A stretch of DNA of 41,493 nucleotides. Source: CAYSQW01 sp964433135. Lineage in GTDB: Bacteria > Acidobacteriota > Aminicenantia > Aminicenantales > Aminicenantaceae. The notes beneath the pieces were generated by a model. It had not been told where the DNA came from. It saw only the letters and a list, made by a program, of their open reading frames with translations, and searched no databases. Numbering within the stretch: the stretch's first letter is position 1; each line of letters begins with the position of its first letter. The stretch is from assembly GCA_964433135.1 (NCBI GenBank), contig CAYSQW010000029.1, positions 1 through 41,493 of the forward strand, read 5' to 3'. Of the stretch, positions 25,308 through 34,513 are shown piece after piece. Both the position numbers and the translations under genes were made by a program.

Positions 25308-28028
25308 TTACTTCCTGGTGATGCGCACGCGCCGAACACTTTTGGCGTCCGCATCGAGCACCAGGAATTTCATTCTTCCGGAGACCAGGTTTTCTCCCTT
25401 TCTGGGGATCTTCTGCAGCTTCTCGATCACGAATCCCGCGATCGTGACGTAATCGCCTTCGGGGATTTTCATGTCATAATCATGGTTGAGCACCTGGACT
25501 TCGGTTTTGCCGTCGCAGTCCAAAACATGTTCGCTGATCCGATGAATTCCCTGCTGCGGTTCCAGATCACGCTCATCCCGTATATCACCCATGACTTCTT
25601 CCACCAGATCCTCTATGGTGACCAGGCCGACCACTCCTCCGTATTCGTCCACCACAAACAGCATCGGGCTGCGGCTCCGAGTGAGTTCCTGCAGAAGCGG
25701 GAATACCCGGCGGGATTCGGGCTCGTGACGTATCCGCCTCCTGATAAAAGGCTCCAGGCTTTCCGCGGGAGATTCCGCATACAGCACATCCAGAACATTC
25801 ACCAATCCCACGATATTGTCTATCCGATCCCGAAAGACGGGAATCCGGGAATATCCGCTTTCCACGACTTTCTTGAGAAAATCATCCGGATGCGCGTCTT
25901 CCTCTATGGCTACGATCTCCACCAACGGCGTCATGATTTTGGCGATCGTTCTTTCTTCCATATCCAGAATACCCTGAACCATACGGAGCTGGGCTTTTTT
26001 TTGCGCCCCTTCTTCTCCCATCTCCGCCAGCAGCACCAGTTCTTCCCGCATGATGCGGGCCTGCCCTACCCCCTCCTCACCACGGTTCAAACGAACCAGC
26101 TTTTGGGAAATATAGTTCACGGCGGCGACGGAAGGACGTAGAGCCACGTCCGAAAACCGGAGCAGGGGCGCACTCCGGAGAGCCAGCGCATCCGCCCGGG
26201 CACGGAAAACCGTCTTGGGAAGGATCTCGCAAAAGATCAGAAGGATGAACGTCATGACCAGGGTATTGATCAATCCCTGGATCCCGGTTTTATTCGGGAT
26301 TATCCACCGCAACAGCTGCAGGCCCGCCACACCCGCCGCTGTTTCCATCAAATTCGTTCCCACCAATACGGTGCCCAACATGCGCGCCGGATCCCGGCGC
26401 CATTGTCTAATAAAAAGGGCCCGCTTGTCGGACTGCTGGGCGAGGATCTCGATCCTCGCCGGCGATGCGGAGACGACACTTGTTTCCGATCCGGCGAAAA
26501 ATGCCGTCATGGCGAGTGAAAAGATCAAAAGAATCACGAACGCGATCAAATCAACATCATTCACATGAGAGGCTCCCCCCGAAACCGAGGCGGCTGTCGA
26601 TATTCCCATAAGACCGAGCGCACCCCCCAATAGCCCATTAAGGGGGGGTGGATTATGAGAGCGATTTTTCCCGGGGCAGATCCGAACCCGGTCTATTCGA
26701 TTCCCGGCCATCTCGAGCACTTCGAAAATGAGGCCATGCGGTTCATCCTTCAGCATATCGCCGGCTTGGGGGATGGTTCCGGCAAGAAACGTGACATATC
26801 CGTTCACCGTGTCCGCGATCCCGATATCGAGATTCAATCCTAAGTGGCGGTTTAAAGCCCGCAGACCGGTATCGCCTTTCACAAGATAACATGCGGGTTG
26901 ATCGGGATCCGGCATCACCTTTTTTTCGGGGATTTCATCATATTCGTCCTCGATCTCCCCAACGACTTCCTCCACGATATCTTCGGTCGTCGCCATTCCG
27001 GCCACGCCGCCGAATTCATCGAGCAGCAGAGCGACACGCTGCTTCTTATGCGTCATCTCCCTAAGCAGAGAACCGATATCCCGACTTTTATAGACAAAGA
27101 AAGGCGGTCGAACCAGAGTGTTTTCCTGGCCCGGATTCATCGTGTGCAGCATATCCTGATGCGCTAAAAATTCATCCAGCGTCAGATCTCTCACATTGTG
27201 TTTTCCCAACCTGTCTGTATTGATCTTATTCCAGCGTGGAAGGTCCTTGACGTTGAAAATCCCGCAGATATTATCCAGATGCTTGCGGTATATCGGAAGG
27301 CGCGAATATCCCTCCGCTTTTCCCTTGGTGAAAGCTTCCTGGATGGTGGAAGACACCTCGACACACACCATCTTCGTCCGCGGGACCATGATCTCCGTCA
27401 CTTTGGTATCGGGAAGGTCGAAGATATTCGAAAGAATCTCGCCTTCCTGCTCGTCGATGGCGCCGCCTTCGGCGGTGGCCCTTACGGCAGCGCGAATTTC
27501 TTCGCTGGTAATGGGTTTCGTATCGACCATGCTGCGAACGCCGAAAAGCGGAAGGAATATATCCGTAATGAAACGCAGCATCTTCCGGAAGGGATAGATT
27601 ATCCGGGAAAACGTCCACAGGAGCGGCGCCGCCCGGCGGGAGAAACTTTCGGCATTTTTTATGGCGAAGGTTTTGGGCGTGATCTCCCCGAAAATCAAGA
27701 GGAGCATGGTCTCCAGAAAAATGGCGGTCACATAGGCCGCGGCCGGGTGTTTTCCCTGAAATACCTCATCGTATATCAAAGCACCGGTAATCGTGATAAA
27801 GGCCATGTTGACGAGAGTGTTTCCAAACAGGACCGTGATGAAGAGTCGTCGGGGGTCATCCATGAAGCGGACAATGGCGTTGTTCCGACCTTTGGTCTTG
27901 CGCCGGATCCGCTGAAGCTGAGGCCTTGTCAGCGCGGACAGCGCGGTCTCCGAACCGGAGAAAAAGGCCGAACAGAGCAAGAGCAACCCAAGGCCTATAA
28001 AATAAGAGAAGAATCGCGTGATATCCAT
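25308..28028 (-). CDS. Tandem CNNM/HlyC (DUF21-CBS-CorC) fusion membrane protein
   Basis: 906 residues made of two complete hemolysin-C/CorC-family proteins head to tail. First copy: DUF21 membrane domain (1-165; CSAFFSGSETALSAL), CBS pair (about 205-355; VPRTKM, GYSRLPIY, LLLDEFGGVAG), CorC_HlyC domain (about 375-450). Second copy begins near 490: NDVDLIAFVILL, FFAGSETSVVSA, then CBS pair and CorC domain to 906. Family members are about 430 residues and are Mg2+/cation transporters or their regulators. The junction (about 451-488) is low-complexity and contains a C7 run; one more C would create a TAA there. It may therefore be two genes joined by an indel, or a true fusion. Confidence 0.9.
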   Translation of the reverse strand: MDITRFFSYFIGLGLLLLCSAFFSGSETALSALTRPQLQRIRRKTKGRNNAIVRFMDDPRRLFITVLFGNTLVNMAFITITGALIYDEVFQGKHPAAAYVTAIFLETMLLLIFGEITPKTFAIKNAESFSRRAAPLLWTFSRIIYPFRKMLRFITDIFLPLFGVRSMVDTKPITSEEIRAAVRATAEGGAIDEQEGEILSNIFDLPDTKVTEIMVPRTKMVCVEVSSTIQEAFTKGKAEGYSRLPIYRKHLDNICGIFNVKDLPRWNKINTDRLGKHNVRDLTLDEFLAHQDMLHTMNPGQENTLVRPPFFVYKSRDIGSLLREMTHKKQRVALLLDEFGGVAGMATTEDIVEEVVGEIEDEYDEIPEKKVMPDPDQPACYLVKGDTGLRALNRHLGLNLDIGIADTVNGYVTFLAGTIPQAGDMLKDEPHGLIFEVLEMAGNRIDRVRICPGKNRSHNPPPLNGLLGGALGLMGISTAASVSGGASHVNDVDLIAFVILLIFSLAMTAFFAGSETSVVSASPARIEILAQQSDKRALFIRQWRRDPARMLGTVLVGTNLMETAAGVAGLQLLRWIIPNKTGIQGLINTLVMTFILLIFCEILPKTVFRARADALALRSAPLLRFSDVALRPSVAAVNYISQKLVRLNRGEEGVGQARIMREELVLLAEMGEEGAQKKAQLRMVQGILDMEERTIAKIMTPLVEIVAIEEDAHPDDFLKKVVESGYSRIPVFRDRIDNIVGLVNVLDVLYAESPAESLEPFIRRRIRHEPESRRVFPLLQELTRSRSPMLFVVDEYGGVVGLVTIEDLVEEVMGDIRDERDLEPQQGIHRISEHVLDCDGKTEVQVLNHDYDMKIPEGDYVTIAGFVIEKLQKIPRKGENLVSGRMKFLVLDADAKSVRRVRITRK
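26642..26648 (-). repeat. C7 homopolymer at the junction of the HlyC fusion
   Basis: Seven G on the plus strand (C on the coding strand) inside codons CCA-CCC-CCC-CTT. Adding one C would give CCC-CCC-CCT-TAA and end the first half as a normal-sized protein. A second run of six lies at 26623-26628. Confidence 0.8.
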
Positions 28029-28272
28029 TAAATAAACGGTTCAACCTGAAGTATTCTTCAAGTTCAACGACATGGGCCTTATAGAAAAGAGTGGCCGCTC
28101 CATCAGACAACTAATAACACACCCCGGAAAAAGGGTCAACGTGTGTTCCTGAATGGGTAACGACACAATGTAATGCGTTCCCCCTTCTTTCACTCACGCC
28201 GTATGGAGAAGCTCCCGGCTGTCTCCCGCCCAAAAGAGACAAGACGAGCGATCAGGGATCGATCCGTTTCTT
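28029..28272. other. Region between HlyC-fusion start and M19 dipeptidase stop
   Basis: 244 bases. Just upstream of the fusion gene is an inverted repeat, arms AACCTGAAG and CTTCAAGTT around TATT (28043-28064, 8 of 9 pairs), which could be an operator or a translational hairpin. A hairpin TGTCTC/GAGACA at 28220-28241 lies downstream of the M19 gene but has no T-run. Confidence 0.5.
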
Positions 28273-29505
28273 CTATTTCAGATTAGCCGCGTAATCCTGG
28301 GACTGCTGCATGACGCGGAAAAAATTACCGCCCCAGATTTTTCGAATCTGCTCCTCGGTATAGCCGCGTTTAACCAGCTCCAGCGTGATATTGCCCATCT
28401 CACTGGCATCCCAGCAGTCCGCCAGTCCGCCGCCGCCGTCGAAATCCGAACCGATTCCGATATGATCGATACCCGCGACCTGAACGATATGGTCGATATG
28501 GTCCACGGCATCGGCCACGGTGGCCATTTTAGGCGGGTACATACGGTCGATTTCCTTTCTTTCTTCACGAAAGGCGGCCTGATCTTCTTCCGTCTGCATC
28601 CGATCGCTGTATTTTTCTTCAAGTTTTTTCAAAGCATCGATCCGCTGCGGATCCTGCTCCACAACTTTGATATATCCGCTCAGAAGACACAGCTGTATAA
28701 CACCTCCGTTTTCAGCCAGTTTGCGGAGCATATCATCGGTCATGTTTCGGGGATTGTCGCACAGCGCCCGTGCGCTGGAGTGCGTGGCGACGATGGGAAG
28801 CTTAGTGACCTCGAGCACATCGTAATAGGCCTTATCCGAGATATGGGAAACATCGATGACGATTCCCAGCCGATTCATTTCCTCGATCACCCGGCGGCCG
28901 GCTTCGCTCAATCCGTTGTGTTCGGGAACATCGTTGGCGGAATCGCAGATCTCATTATTGCGGGCGTGACTCAAACCGCATACACGAACCCCTTCGTCAT
29001 AGTACTTTTTGATCAGGCTGTTGTCCAATCCAAGGGAAAAGCCGTTCTCTATACTGAGAAACACCGCCCGCTTTCCGGTCTGCTCGATTCTGTAAGCATC
29101 CTGAGGCGTGGTGGCCAACTCGGCCAGCTCAGGATGGCTGTTGACCGCTTCCTTGATCATCTTGAAAGTCGCCATCGCTTTAGGTATGGATTCTTCGAAA
29201 TCTTTCTGGGTTCTCTCACCCTGGGAAAGAAAGGTGGCGAAACAGATGGCATCCACTCCACCCATTTTCATCCGGGGAAAATCCACCTGCCCTCCGCCTT
29301 CGGCGAAATCATTCACCTTGCTGATATCATAATCGGGATTCATCAGCAGGTGGGGCGAATCGACATGCGTATCCACGGTTAAAACCCTCTCATGGATTCC
29401 CGCCGCTTTTTCCGTGATGTCCACGGTTTCCTGGGAACATCCTCCCAGAACAAGCAGGAGAAACAACACCAAAGAGAATGAAACCACATAATTTTTAAAA
29501 TTCAT
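28273..29505 (-). CDS. Membrane dipeptidase (M19) lipoprotein
   Basis: 410 residues, start supported by GAGAGG. Signal peptide about 5-20 and lipobox LGGC with Cys23. The M19 renal-dipeptidase metal motifs are all there: DTHVDS near 45-50, VIDVSHISD, IVATHSSARAL (both His) and IGIGSDFDGG near the C-terminus. Family members hydrolyse dipeptides, including D-amino-acid ones, with two zinc ions. As a lipoprotein it would act in the periplasm or at the surface, in line with the other exported peptidases here. Confidence 0.95.
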   Translation of the reverse strand: MNFKNYVVSFSLVLFLLLVLGGCSQETVDITEKAAGIHERVLTVDTHVDSPHLLMNPDYDISKVNDFAEGGGQVDFPRMKMGGVDAICFATFLSQGERTQKDFEESIPKAMATFKMIKEAVNSHPELAELATTPQDAYRIEQTGKRAVFLSIENGFSLGLDNSLIKKYYDEGVRVCGLSHARNNEICDSANDVPEHNGLSEAGRRVIEEMNRLGIVIDVSHISDKAYYDVLEVTKLPIVATHSSARALCDNPRNMTDDMLRKLAENGGVIQLCLLSGYIKVVEQDPQRIDALKKLEEKYSDRMQTEEDQAAFREERKEIDRMYPPKMATVADAVDHIDHIVQVAGIDHIGIGSDFDGGGGLADCWDASEMGNITLELVKRGYTEEQIRKIWGGNFFRVMQQSQDYAANLK

Positions 29506-29896
29506 AACGCCTCTCTTTTTAGGTCTTGGAAACTCGAACGATTCCTGATAACGAGTTCCTCAGCCGGATATGGAAATATTTTTTGCGCGGATTCGGTTGA
29601 TATTTTGAATAGCCCATATGCTTAGATATATCATATAAAAAGATACCATATGAAAAAGAAACAGGTCAATCACAAAAGGACTTGCTTTCGGTGACGACAG
29701 CCCTCACTCCGATTTTATCAGTCAACCGCCGTCGTTAAATAGGTCGATCATGGGGAAAATGATTGTTCCGGCAGCACGGAAGTCAAGAGAGAAGCGACCG
29801 CCCTGCTCTCCCCCGAATTTGACGCACGATAAATTATTCTTTATGGTATGAAAGCATCATTTCTTTTTAATATTTTTAAGAGGAGAGTTATCGACC
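29506..29896. other. Divergent intergenic region between M19 and DUF362 genes
   Basis: 391 AT-rich bases with no convincing gene. It contains the DUF362 promoter (29819-29847). Toward the M19 side several AT-rich -10-like sequences occur (29620-29660), none with a good -35. Confidence 0.6.
29819..29847 (+). promoter_or_regulatory. Promoter of the DUF362 gene
   Basis: TTGACG (29819-29824), 17-base spacer, TATGGT (29842-29847). The leader to ATG 29897 is about 43 bases and contains AGGAGAG. Confidence 0.5.
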
Positions 29897-31138
29897 ATGG
29901 CGACAAGAAGGGAATTTATCAAAACATCGGCCCTGCTTACGGGGGGTGCGGCACTGTTCGGCAGCTCACTTATGTGTGGAGGGGGGGGGGAGATTCCTCA
30001 AAACGGGCTCGTCGTTTCCACGGCCGCCGACGATATGCTCATCGACCTCAACTACAACCCCGATGCCGTCCGTCGGGCATTCACGGCCGGACTGAAGGAA
30101 CTCACCGGAGAAAAATCTCTGGAAAACGCATGGTCTTCCATGTTTACTCCGGAAGACGTGGTGGGCATCAAGATCAACTGCATTGCGGCACCGAAAATTT
30201 CTTCTTCCATCCAATCCATAAACGAGACCATCGCCGGCCTCAAGAGCGCGGGCGTCAAGGAAAACAATATCATCATTTGGGACCATATGGACCAGGCTTT
30301 CCGAAGGACCGGACTCGACATCAACCGGGGATCCAGCGGAGTCCGCGTCTACGGGAGTTCGGACAAGAGCGGAGTGACCATCCCCTGGACGGAAGGCTTC
30401 GACCGCGACGTCTACATATCGCTGGAAGACGGAACTCTGAAAAACTTTCGCCGCCTGGTGGAGCAGAACTTCACCGCGACCGGCACCCACCGCGAAATCT
30501 TCAATTCCTGCACCTGGTTGTGGATGCTCATCAACATGGGGAACGAAAAAGCTCAAAAATACCGTGACGATATCCGCCGGCTTTACATGGATTATGAAGA
30601 CCGGGAAGGCATCAAACGCATTGCCGAAGAAGTGGCGGATAAATTCAACGACGTCGTCATCGAGGATGAAGAGAAATCCTTCTTTTCCAACATCGTAACC
30701 AAGGACATCACCAAGCTGATCAACATCGCCGTGCTCAAGCACAACGAAGACAGCGGCGTAACCTGGGCCGCCAAAAACATCGCATTGGGCGTCACCACCA
30801 ATAAGGTCCGATTTCACATCGATTACTGCGCCACCGCCATTCCGGAGATCATAAATCATCCCTGCATCAAGGATAAGACCGTGCTCCACATCGGAGAATG
30901 CGCCAAAATCTCCACGGTAAGCGTTGCCGGCGCCCAGATGGCATTCGATAACCGGATATTCTTCAGCCGGGATCCCGTGGCCATGGACCGCATCGGACTC
31001 GACATCCTTGAGGAGAAACGTCTGGAAATGGGATTGGAGTCGATCCGGGACATCGCCACCCATGTGGAAGCCTGCGCCGAGAAAGGCGTGGGAATCGGCG
31101 ACCTGAGCAAGATTGACTGGAGAGCTCTGAAGGTTTGA
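29897..31138 (+). CDS. Tat-exported DUF362 lipoprotein with a G10 tract
   Basis: 413 residues, AGGAGAG upstream. The N-terminus TRREFIKTS is a twin-arginine signal, followed by a hydrophobic stretch and SLMCGGGG; Cys27 could be lipidated. The mature part is DUF362: EDVVGIKINC, IAGLKSAGVKENNIIIWD and ITKLINIAVLKHNEDSGVTW. DUF362 proteins have no settled activity; Tat export implies folding, perhaps with a cofactor, in the cytoplasm. Codons 28-32 lie over a run of ten G just after the signal region, so slippage there would switch the protein off. The frame is intact as given. Confidence 0.9.
   Translation: MATRREFIKTSALLTGGAALFGSSLMCGGGGEIPQNGLVVSTAADDMLIDLNYNPDAVRRAFTAGLKELTGEKSLENAWSSMFTPEDVVGIKINCIAAPKISSSIQSINETIAGLKSAGVKENNIIIWDHMDQAFRRTGLDINRGSSGVRVYGSSDKSGVTIPWTEGFDRDVYISLEDGTLKNFRRLVEQNFTATGTHREIFNSCTWLWMLINMGNEKAQKYRDDIRRLYMDYEDREGIKRIAEEVADKFNDVVIEDEEKSFFSNIVTKDITKLINIAVLKHNEDSGVTWAAKNIALGVTTNKVRFHIDYCATAIPEIINHPCIKDKTVLHIGECAKISTVSVAGAQMAFDNRIFFSRDPVAMDRIGLDILEEKRLEMGLESIRDIATHVEACAEKGVGIGDLSKIDWRALKV
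29981..29990 (+). repeat. Ten-G homopolymer within the DUF362 coding sequence
   Basis: TGT-GGA-GGG-GGG-GGG-GAG at codons 27-32. Ten consecutive G is the kind of tract that varies by slipped-strand mispairing. A run of six G also occurs at 29941-29946. Confidence 0.9.
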
Positions 31139-31321
31139 TCCGGAGTCCGATCTCTCTTTGCGACGGGAACACGACCCGGTTATCATGTCGCGAATAACGC
31201 CGGCTCGAGGTTAAGCAGGCGAAAAACCTTGTCATCCTTCTCTCCTCCTCGCCGCACTAAAAAAACGAGAATCAAAAACCGGAACGCCATAATATTCTAA
31301 GACCGAAAAGGGAAAAACGGC

Positions 31322-31327
31322 TATAAT
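31322..31327 (+). promoter_or_regulatory. -10 element of lepA
   Basis: Perfect TATAAT just upstream of the GGAAGGAAAGAG purine-rich ribosome site; the -35 (AAGACC at 17 bases) is poor. The leader would be only about 15 bases. Confidence 0.4.
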
Positions 31328-31348
31328 AGGAAGGAAAGAGAATCAGAA

Positions 31349-33145
31349 ATGTCACATATCAGAAATTTCAGCATCATCGCCCATATCGATCACGGAAAAT
31401 CCACGCTGGCGGACCGGCTCATCCAGGCATCCGGTCTGGTCTCCGACAGAGAGTTCCGCGACCAGATCCTGGACACCATGGATCTCGAACGCGAACGCGG
31501 CATCACCATTAAAAGCCAAACCGCCACCCTTCCCTATACGGATAAAGACGGGACCACGTATTCGCTTAATCTCATCGACACCCCGGGACATGTGGATTTT
31601 TCCTATGAGGTTTCCCGGGCCCTTGCCTCCTGTGAAGGCGTGCTGCTGGTGGTGGATGCGTCACAGGGAGTGGAAGCACAGACCGTCGCCAACCTTTTCA
31701 TGGCCATGGAGCATGATCTTACGATTATCCCGGTTATCAACAAGATCGATCTCATCTCCGCCGACATCGAACGGACAAAGGAACAGATCGATCAGGAACT
31801 GGGCCTGGATCCGGAAACCGCGTTGCTGTGCTCCGCCAAGGAAGGAACCGGGATTCGGGAAATATTCGAGGCCATCGTCAACACGATACCTCCACCCGAA
31901 GACAAGTCCGAAAAACCGCTCAAATCCCTGATTTTCGATGCTCACTATGATCCCTTCAGGGGAACCATCATCCACTGCCGCATTTTTGAGGGAAAGGTGT
32001 CATCAGGTGACGTCATCCGCCTTTACTCCACCGGCGCCACTCATAAGGTGGAAGAAGTCGGGCTCTTTCAGATCACGAAGAAACCTCAACCTTCCCTTGC
32101 CGCGGGCGATGTCGGGTACATCATCGCCGGCATCAAGCAGCTCAAGGACACACGAATCGGAGACACCATCACGCTGGATGCCGATCCTACGACCGAGCCG
32201 CTGGCGGGATTCAAGGAAGCCAAATCCGTAGTTTTCTCCTCGATCTATCCCATGGCCTCGGATGAATACCAATCGCTCCGCGACACCTTGGAAAAGTATG
32301 AACTTAACGATGCGTCCCTAACCTACCAGAAGGATTCTTCAGCGGCGCTTGGCCAGGGATTCCGCTGCGGTTTTCTGGGACTGCTCCACTTGGAGATATT
32401 CCAGCAGCGTCTGGAGCGTGAGTACGACCAAGCCATCATCATGACGGTTCCCAGCGTCGAATATCGGTTCCAGCTGCAAAGCGGAGAGAAGGTAACGATC
32501 GACAACCCGCAGTACTATCCCGATCCCGCCTCCATCCAAAGCGCGGAGGAACCTTACATCAAAGCCTCCCTGCTCTTCCCGGAACGCTATATGGGCGCCG
32601 TCATGAAGCTGTGCCTTTCGCGCAGAGGCTCAAATCCCCGTACGGGTTATCCCACGCCCGGGCGCATTGAGCTGACGATCGACATGCCCTTGGCCGAAGT
32701 GATCTACGATTTCTACGATACGCTCAAGACCATCACCCAGGGATACGGCTCCTTTGATTATGAACTCACCGATTACAGGAAAAGCGATCTGGTCCGGCTG
32801 GATACGCTGGTCAACGGGGAACGGGTCGATGCCCTGTCCCTGATCGTGCACCGGGACAAAGCCCGTGATTGGGGCGTCCGCATCTGCAGCCGCCTGAAAG
32901 ACGAGATCCCCCGTCATCAGTTCAAAATCCCCATCCAGGGTGCGATCGGCGGAACAATCATCTCCCGCTCCACGGTCGCTCCTTTCCGAAAAGACGTAAC
33001 CGCCAAACTTTACGGAGGAGACGTCACACGCAAACAGAAGCTTCTCAAGAAGCAGAAAAAAGGCAAGAAGCGGATGAAGATGGTCGGCCAGGTTATGATC
33101 CCTCAGAGCGCATTCGTATCCGTTCTCAAGACCGATGACAGATAG
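31349..33145 (+). CDS. lepA: Elongation factor 4 (LepA), ribosomal back-translocase GTPase
   Basis: 598 residues, the standard length. G1 AHIDHGKST (11-19), switch I with ERERGITIKSQT, G3 DTPGHVDF, G4 NKIDL, and the LepA-specific C-terminal domain with YGGDVTRKQKLLKKQKKGKKRM near the end. LepA binds stalled or mistranslocated ribosomes and is nearly universal in bacteria. It stands alone between intergenic sequence and a convergent hydrolase 15 bases away. Confidence 0.98.
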   Translation: MSHIRNFSIIAHIDHGKSTLADRLIQASGLVSDREFRDQILDTMDLERERGITIKSQTATLPYTDKDGTTYSLNLIDTPGHVDFSYEVSRALASCEGVLLVVDASQGVEAQTVANLFMAMEHDLTIIPVINKIDLISADIERTKEQIDQELGLDPETALLCSAKEGTGIREIFEAIVNTIPPPEDKSEKPLKSLIFDAHYDPFRGTIIHCRIFEGKVSSGDVIRLYSTGATHKVEEVGLFQITKKPQPSLAAGDVGYIIAGIKQLKDTRIGDTITLDADPTTEPLAGFKEAKSVVFSSIYPMASDEYQSLRDTLEKYELNDASLTYQKDSSAALGQGFRCGFLGLLHLEIFQQRLEREYDQAIIMTVPSVEYRFQLQSGEKVTIDNPQYYPDPASIQSAEEPYIKASLLFPERYMGAVMKLCLSRRGSNPRTGYPTPGRIELTIDMPLAEVIYDFYDTLKTITQGYGSFDYELTDYRKSDLVRLDTLVNGERVDALSLIVHRDKARDWGVRICSRLKDEIPRHQFKIPIQGAIGGTIISRSTVAPFRKDVTAKLYGGDVTRKQKLLKKQKKGKKRMKMVGQVMIPQSAFVSVLKTDDR

Positions 33146-33160
33146 CCGCTTGGAATTGCC

Positions 33161-34027
33161 TTATTTTTCCGCCGTCAGATTCAGGTAGATCACTTCAACC
33201 AGACTTTTCCAGCGCTGTTCCTCCAGGGGGATATCGAAAGCTTTTTTAACCTCATCAAGCGATTTCCCGTCCGCAACCATTCGCTTTATCGCGGCTTGTT
33301 TTTCCTCCAACGATTTCAATAGTCCGCGAATCTCCGTTTTTCCCACCGGTTCGGAATGTCCGCTGAGGAGGATCTCGGCATCCAGCTCACAGATCTGCTT
33401 GAGGGTTTTCGCCAATCCGAAGGAATTGCCGTTTTTGTGCATATGGATGAGCGGATCCCTATCGGTAAAGAATAGGTCCCCGATGATGGCGACCTTGTCC
33501 TTGGGAAGAAATATGACAACATCACCATCGGTATGGGCGGGGCCGAAGTGAAAAAGCTGGATCCTCGTTTTTCCGGCATGGATCTGCATACGCTTGGTGA
33601 AGGTCATTGAAGGCAGTGGAAGGTCGGAATCGCTCTCGTCGTTGGCTTTCATCATGTGCTTTCGCGTATTGATATGAGATATGATGCGAACGTCCTCGGG
33701 AAATCCCGGCAATCCCTGGACATGATCCCCGTCGCTGTGGGTAAGCAGAATGTCCGTAATCGGTTTGTCGCTCAATTTTTTGATCTCAGCCACCATCTCG
33801 CCGGCGGACTTCACATGCATTTTCCCATCAACGACAAACACCCCATCGCGGGTGAGGATACAGGCGGTATTGGCCCCACTGCCCCCACGGAACTCGTAAA
33901 CCGCATCCGTGATCTTATGAACGCTGATGGGCTTGGGTTCCTGACGATACTGTGGAGGCTGCTGCGCCAGGGCTATGGAAGCCGACAGCGCAATCAGGAT
34001 TATTCCTAAAAAAATGTTTTTTTTCAT
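33161..34027 (-). CDS. Periplasmic MBL-fold metallo-hydrolase
   Basis: 288 residues from ATG 34027, with AGGAGG upstream and a signal peptide (about 4-21, SIALAQQ). The metallo-beta-lactamase fold is clear: VFVVDGKM, LLTHSDGDHVQG (95-106), a FGPAHTDGDVVIFLP strand, VAIIGDLFF and LLSGHSEP. In the first motif HSDGDH the usual second His of HxHxDH is Asp99. That variant occurs in known MBL subgroups and may change the zinc site. Substrate unknown. Confidence 0.9.
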   Translation of the reverse strand: MKKNIFLGIILIALSASIALAQQPPQYRQEPKPISVHKITDAVYEFRGGSGANTACILTRDGVFVVDGKMHVKSAGEMVAEIKKLSDKPITDILLTHSDGDHVQGLPGFPEDVRIISHINTRKHMMKANDESDSDLPLPSMTFTKRMQIHAGKTRIQLFHFGPAHTDGDVVIFLPKDKVAIIGDLFFTDRDPLIHMHKNGNSFGLAKTLKQICELDAEILLSGHSEPVGKTEIRGLLKSLEEKQAAIKRMVADGKSLDEVKKAFDIPLEEQRWKSLVEVIYLNLTAEK

Positions 34028-34197
34028 CACGGCCCTCCTTTTTATTTCTTGCCGTCTAATCGGGGATAGGGAGCAATTCACATCTATTTCCCACGGTCCC
34101 CTTTTTTTAAAAATATCATAGACGCCTCGAACAAAACAAGGCGGTTCATAAATCCGGCTCCTGTCAGCTCACCGTCGTAACGGGATGCGGCGGCAAT

Positions 34198-34509
34198 TCA
34201 TGATTTATCGGAAAAAGGTCTTTTTTCTCTTCCGGCCAGAAGGATCCGTCCCAATCCGACCCCCAGGATGATCATGAAAAGGAGTTGAAAAAAAAGCATC
34301 TTCCAACCCGCGGAAACCTCTCCTTCCCCGATCATGGTGAAATCGAGCAGGACGAAAAAATTCAGCAGGACATACCAGAGAACCGCCAACAGCCATTTCC
34401 ACCACCTCATTTTCAGACGCAGATCCCGTGCCCACACGATCGCTCCGGCCACCACCAATCCCGTAAGCGCCCCGACGACAAAAAATCTAACCACTATATT
34501 GGATATCAT
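34198..34509 (-). CDS. RdhB-like membrane anchor of the reductive dehalogenase
   Basis: 103 residues with three transmembrane helices (about 7-25, 34-56, 66-91), the size and topology of RdhB proteins that tether RdhA to the membrane. The start lies 4 bases after the rdhA stop, and its ribosome site AGGGGGAA lies within the end of rdhA, so the pair is coupled. Sequence conservation in RdhB is low, so the call rests on topology, size and position. It has one typical feature, an acidic loop (MIGEGEVSAGW) between helices 2 and 3. Confidence 0.75.
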   Translation of the reverse strand: MISNIVVRFFVVGALTGLVVAGAIVWARDLRLKMRWWKWLLAVLWYVLLNFFVLLDFTMIGEGEVSAGWKMLFFQLLFMIILGVGLGRILLAGREKRPFSDKS

Positions 34510-34513
34510 CGGT

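Noticed and set aside
26581..26660. CRISPR or simple-repeat locus suggested by C- and G-runs
   Set aside because: Only two unrelated homopolymers within a coding linker; no repeat-spacer pattern here or elsewhere in the window.
28220..28241. Hairpin TGTCTC/GAGACA after the M19 gene as terminator
   Set aside because: Ten-base loop, short stem and no T-run on the transcribed strand.
29966..31186. 406-codon open frame on the minus strand
   Set aside because: Antisense shadow of the DUF362 gene; no ribosome site and no domain.
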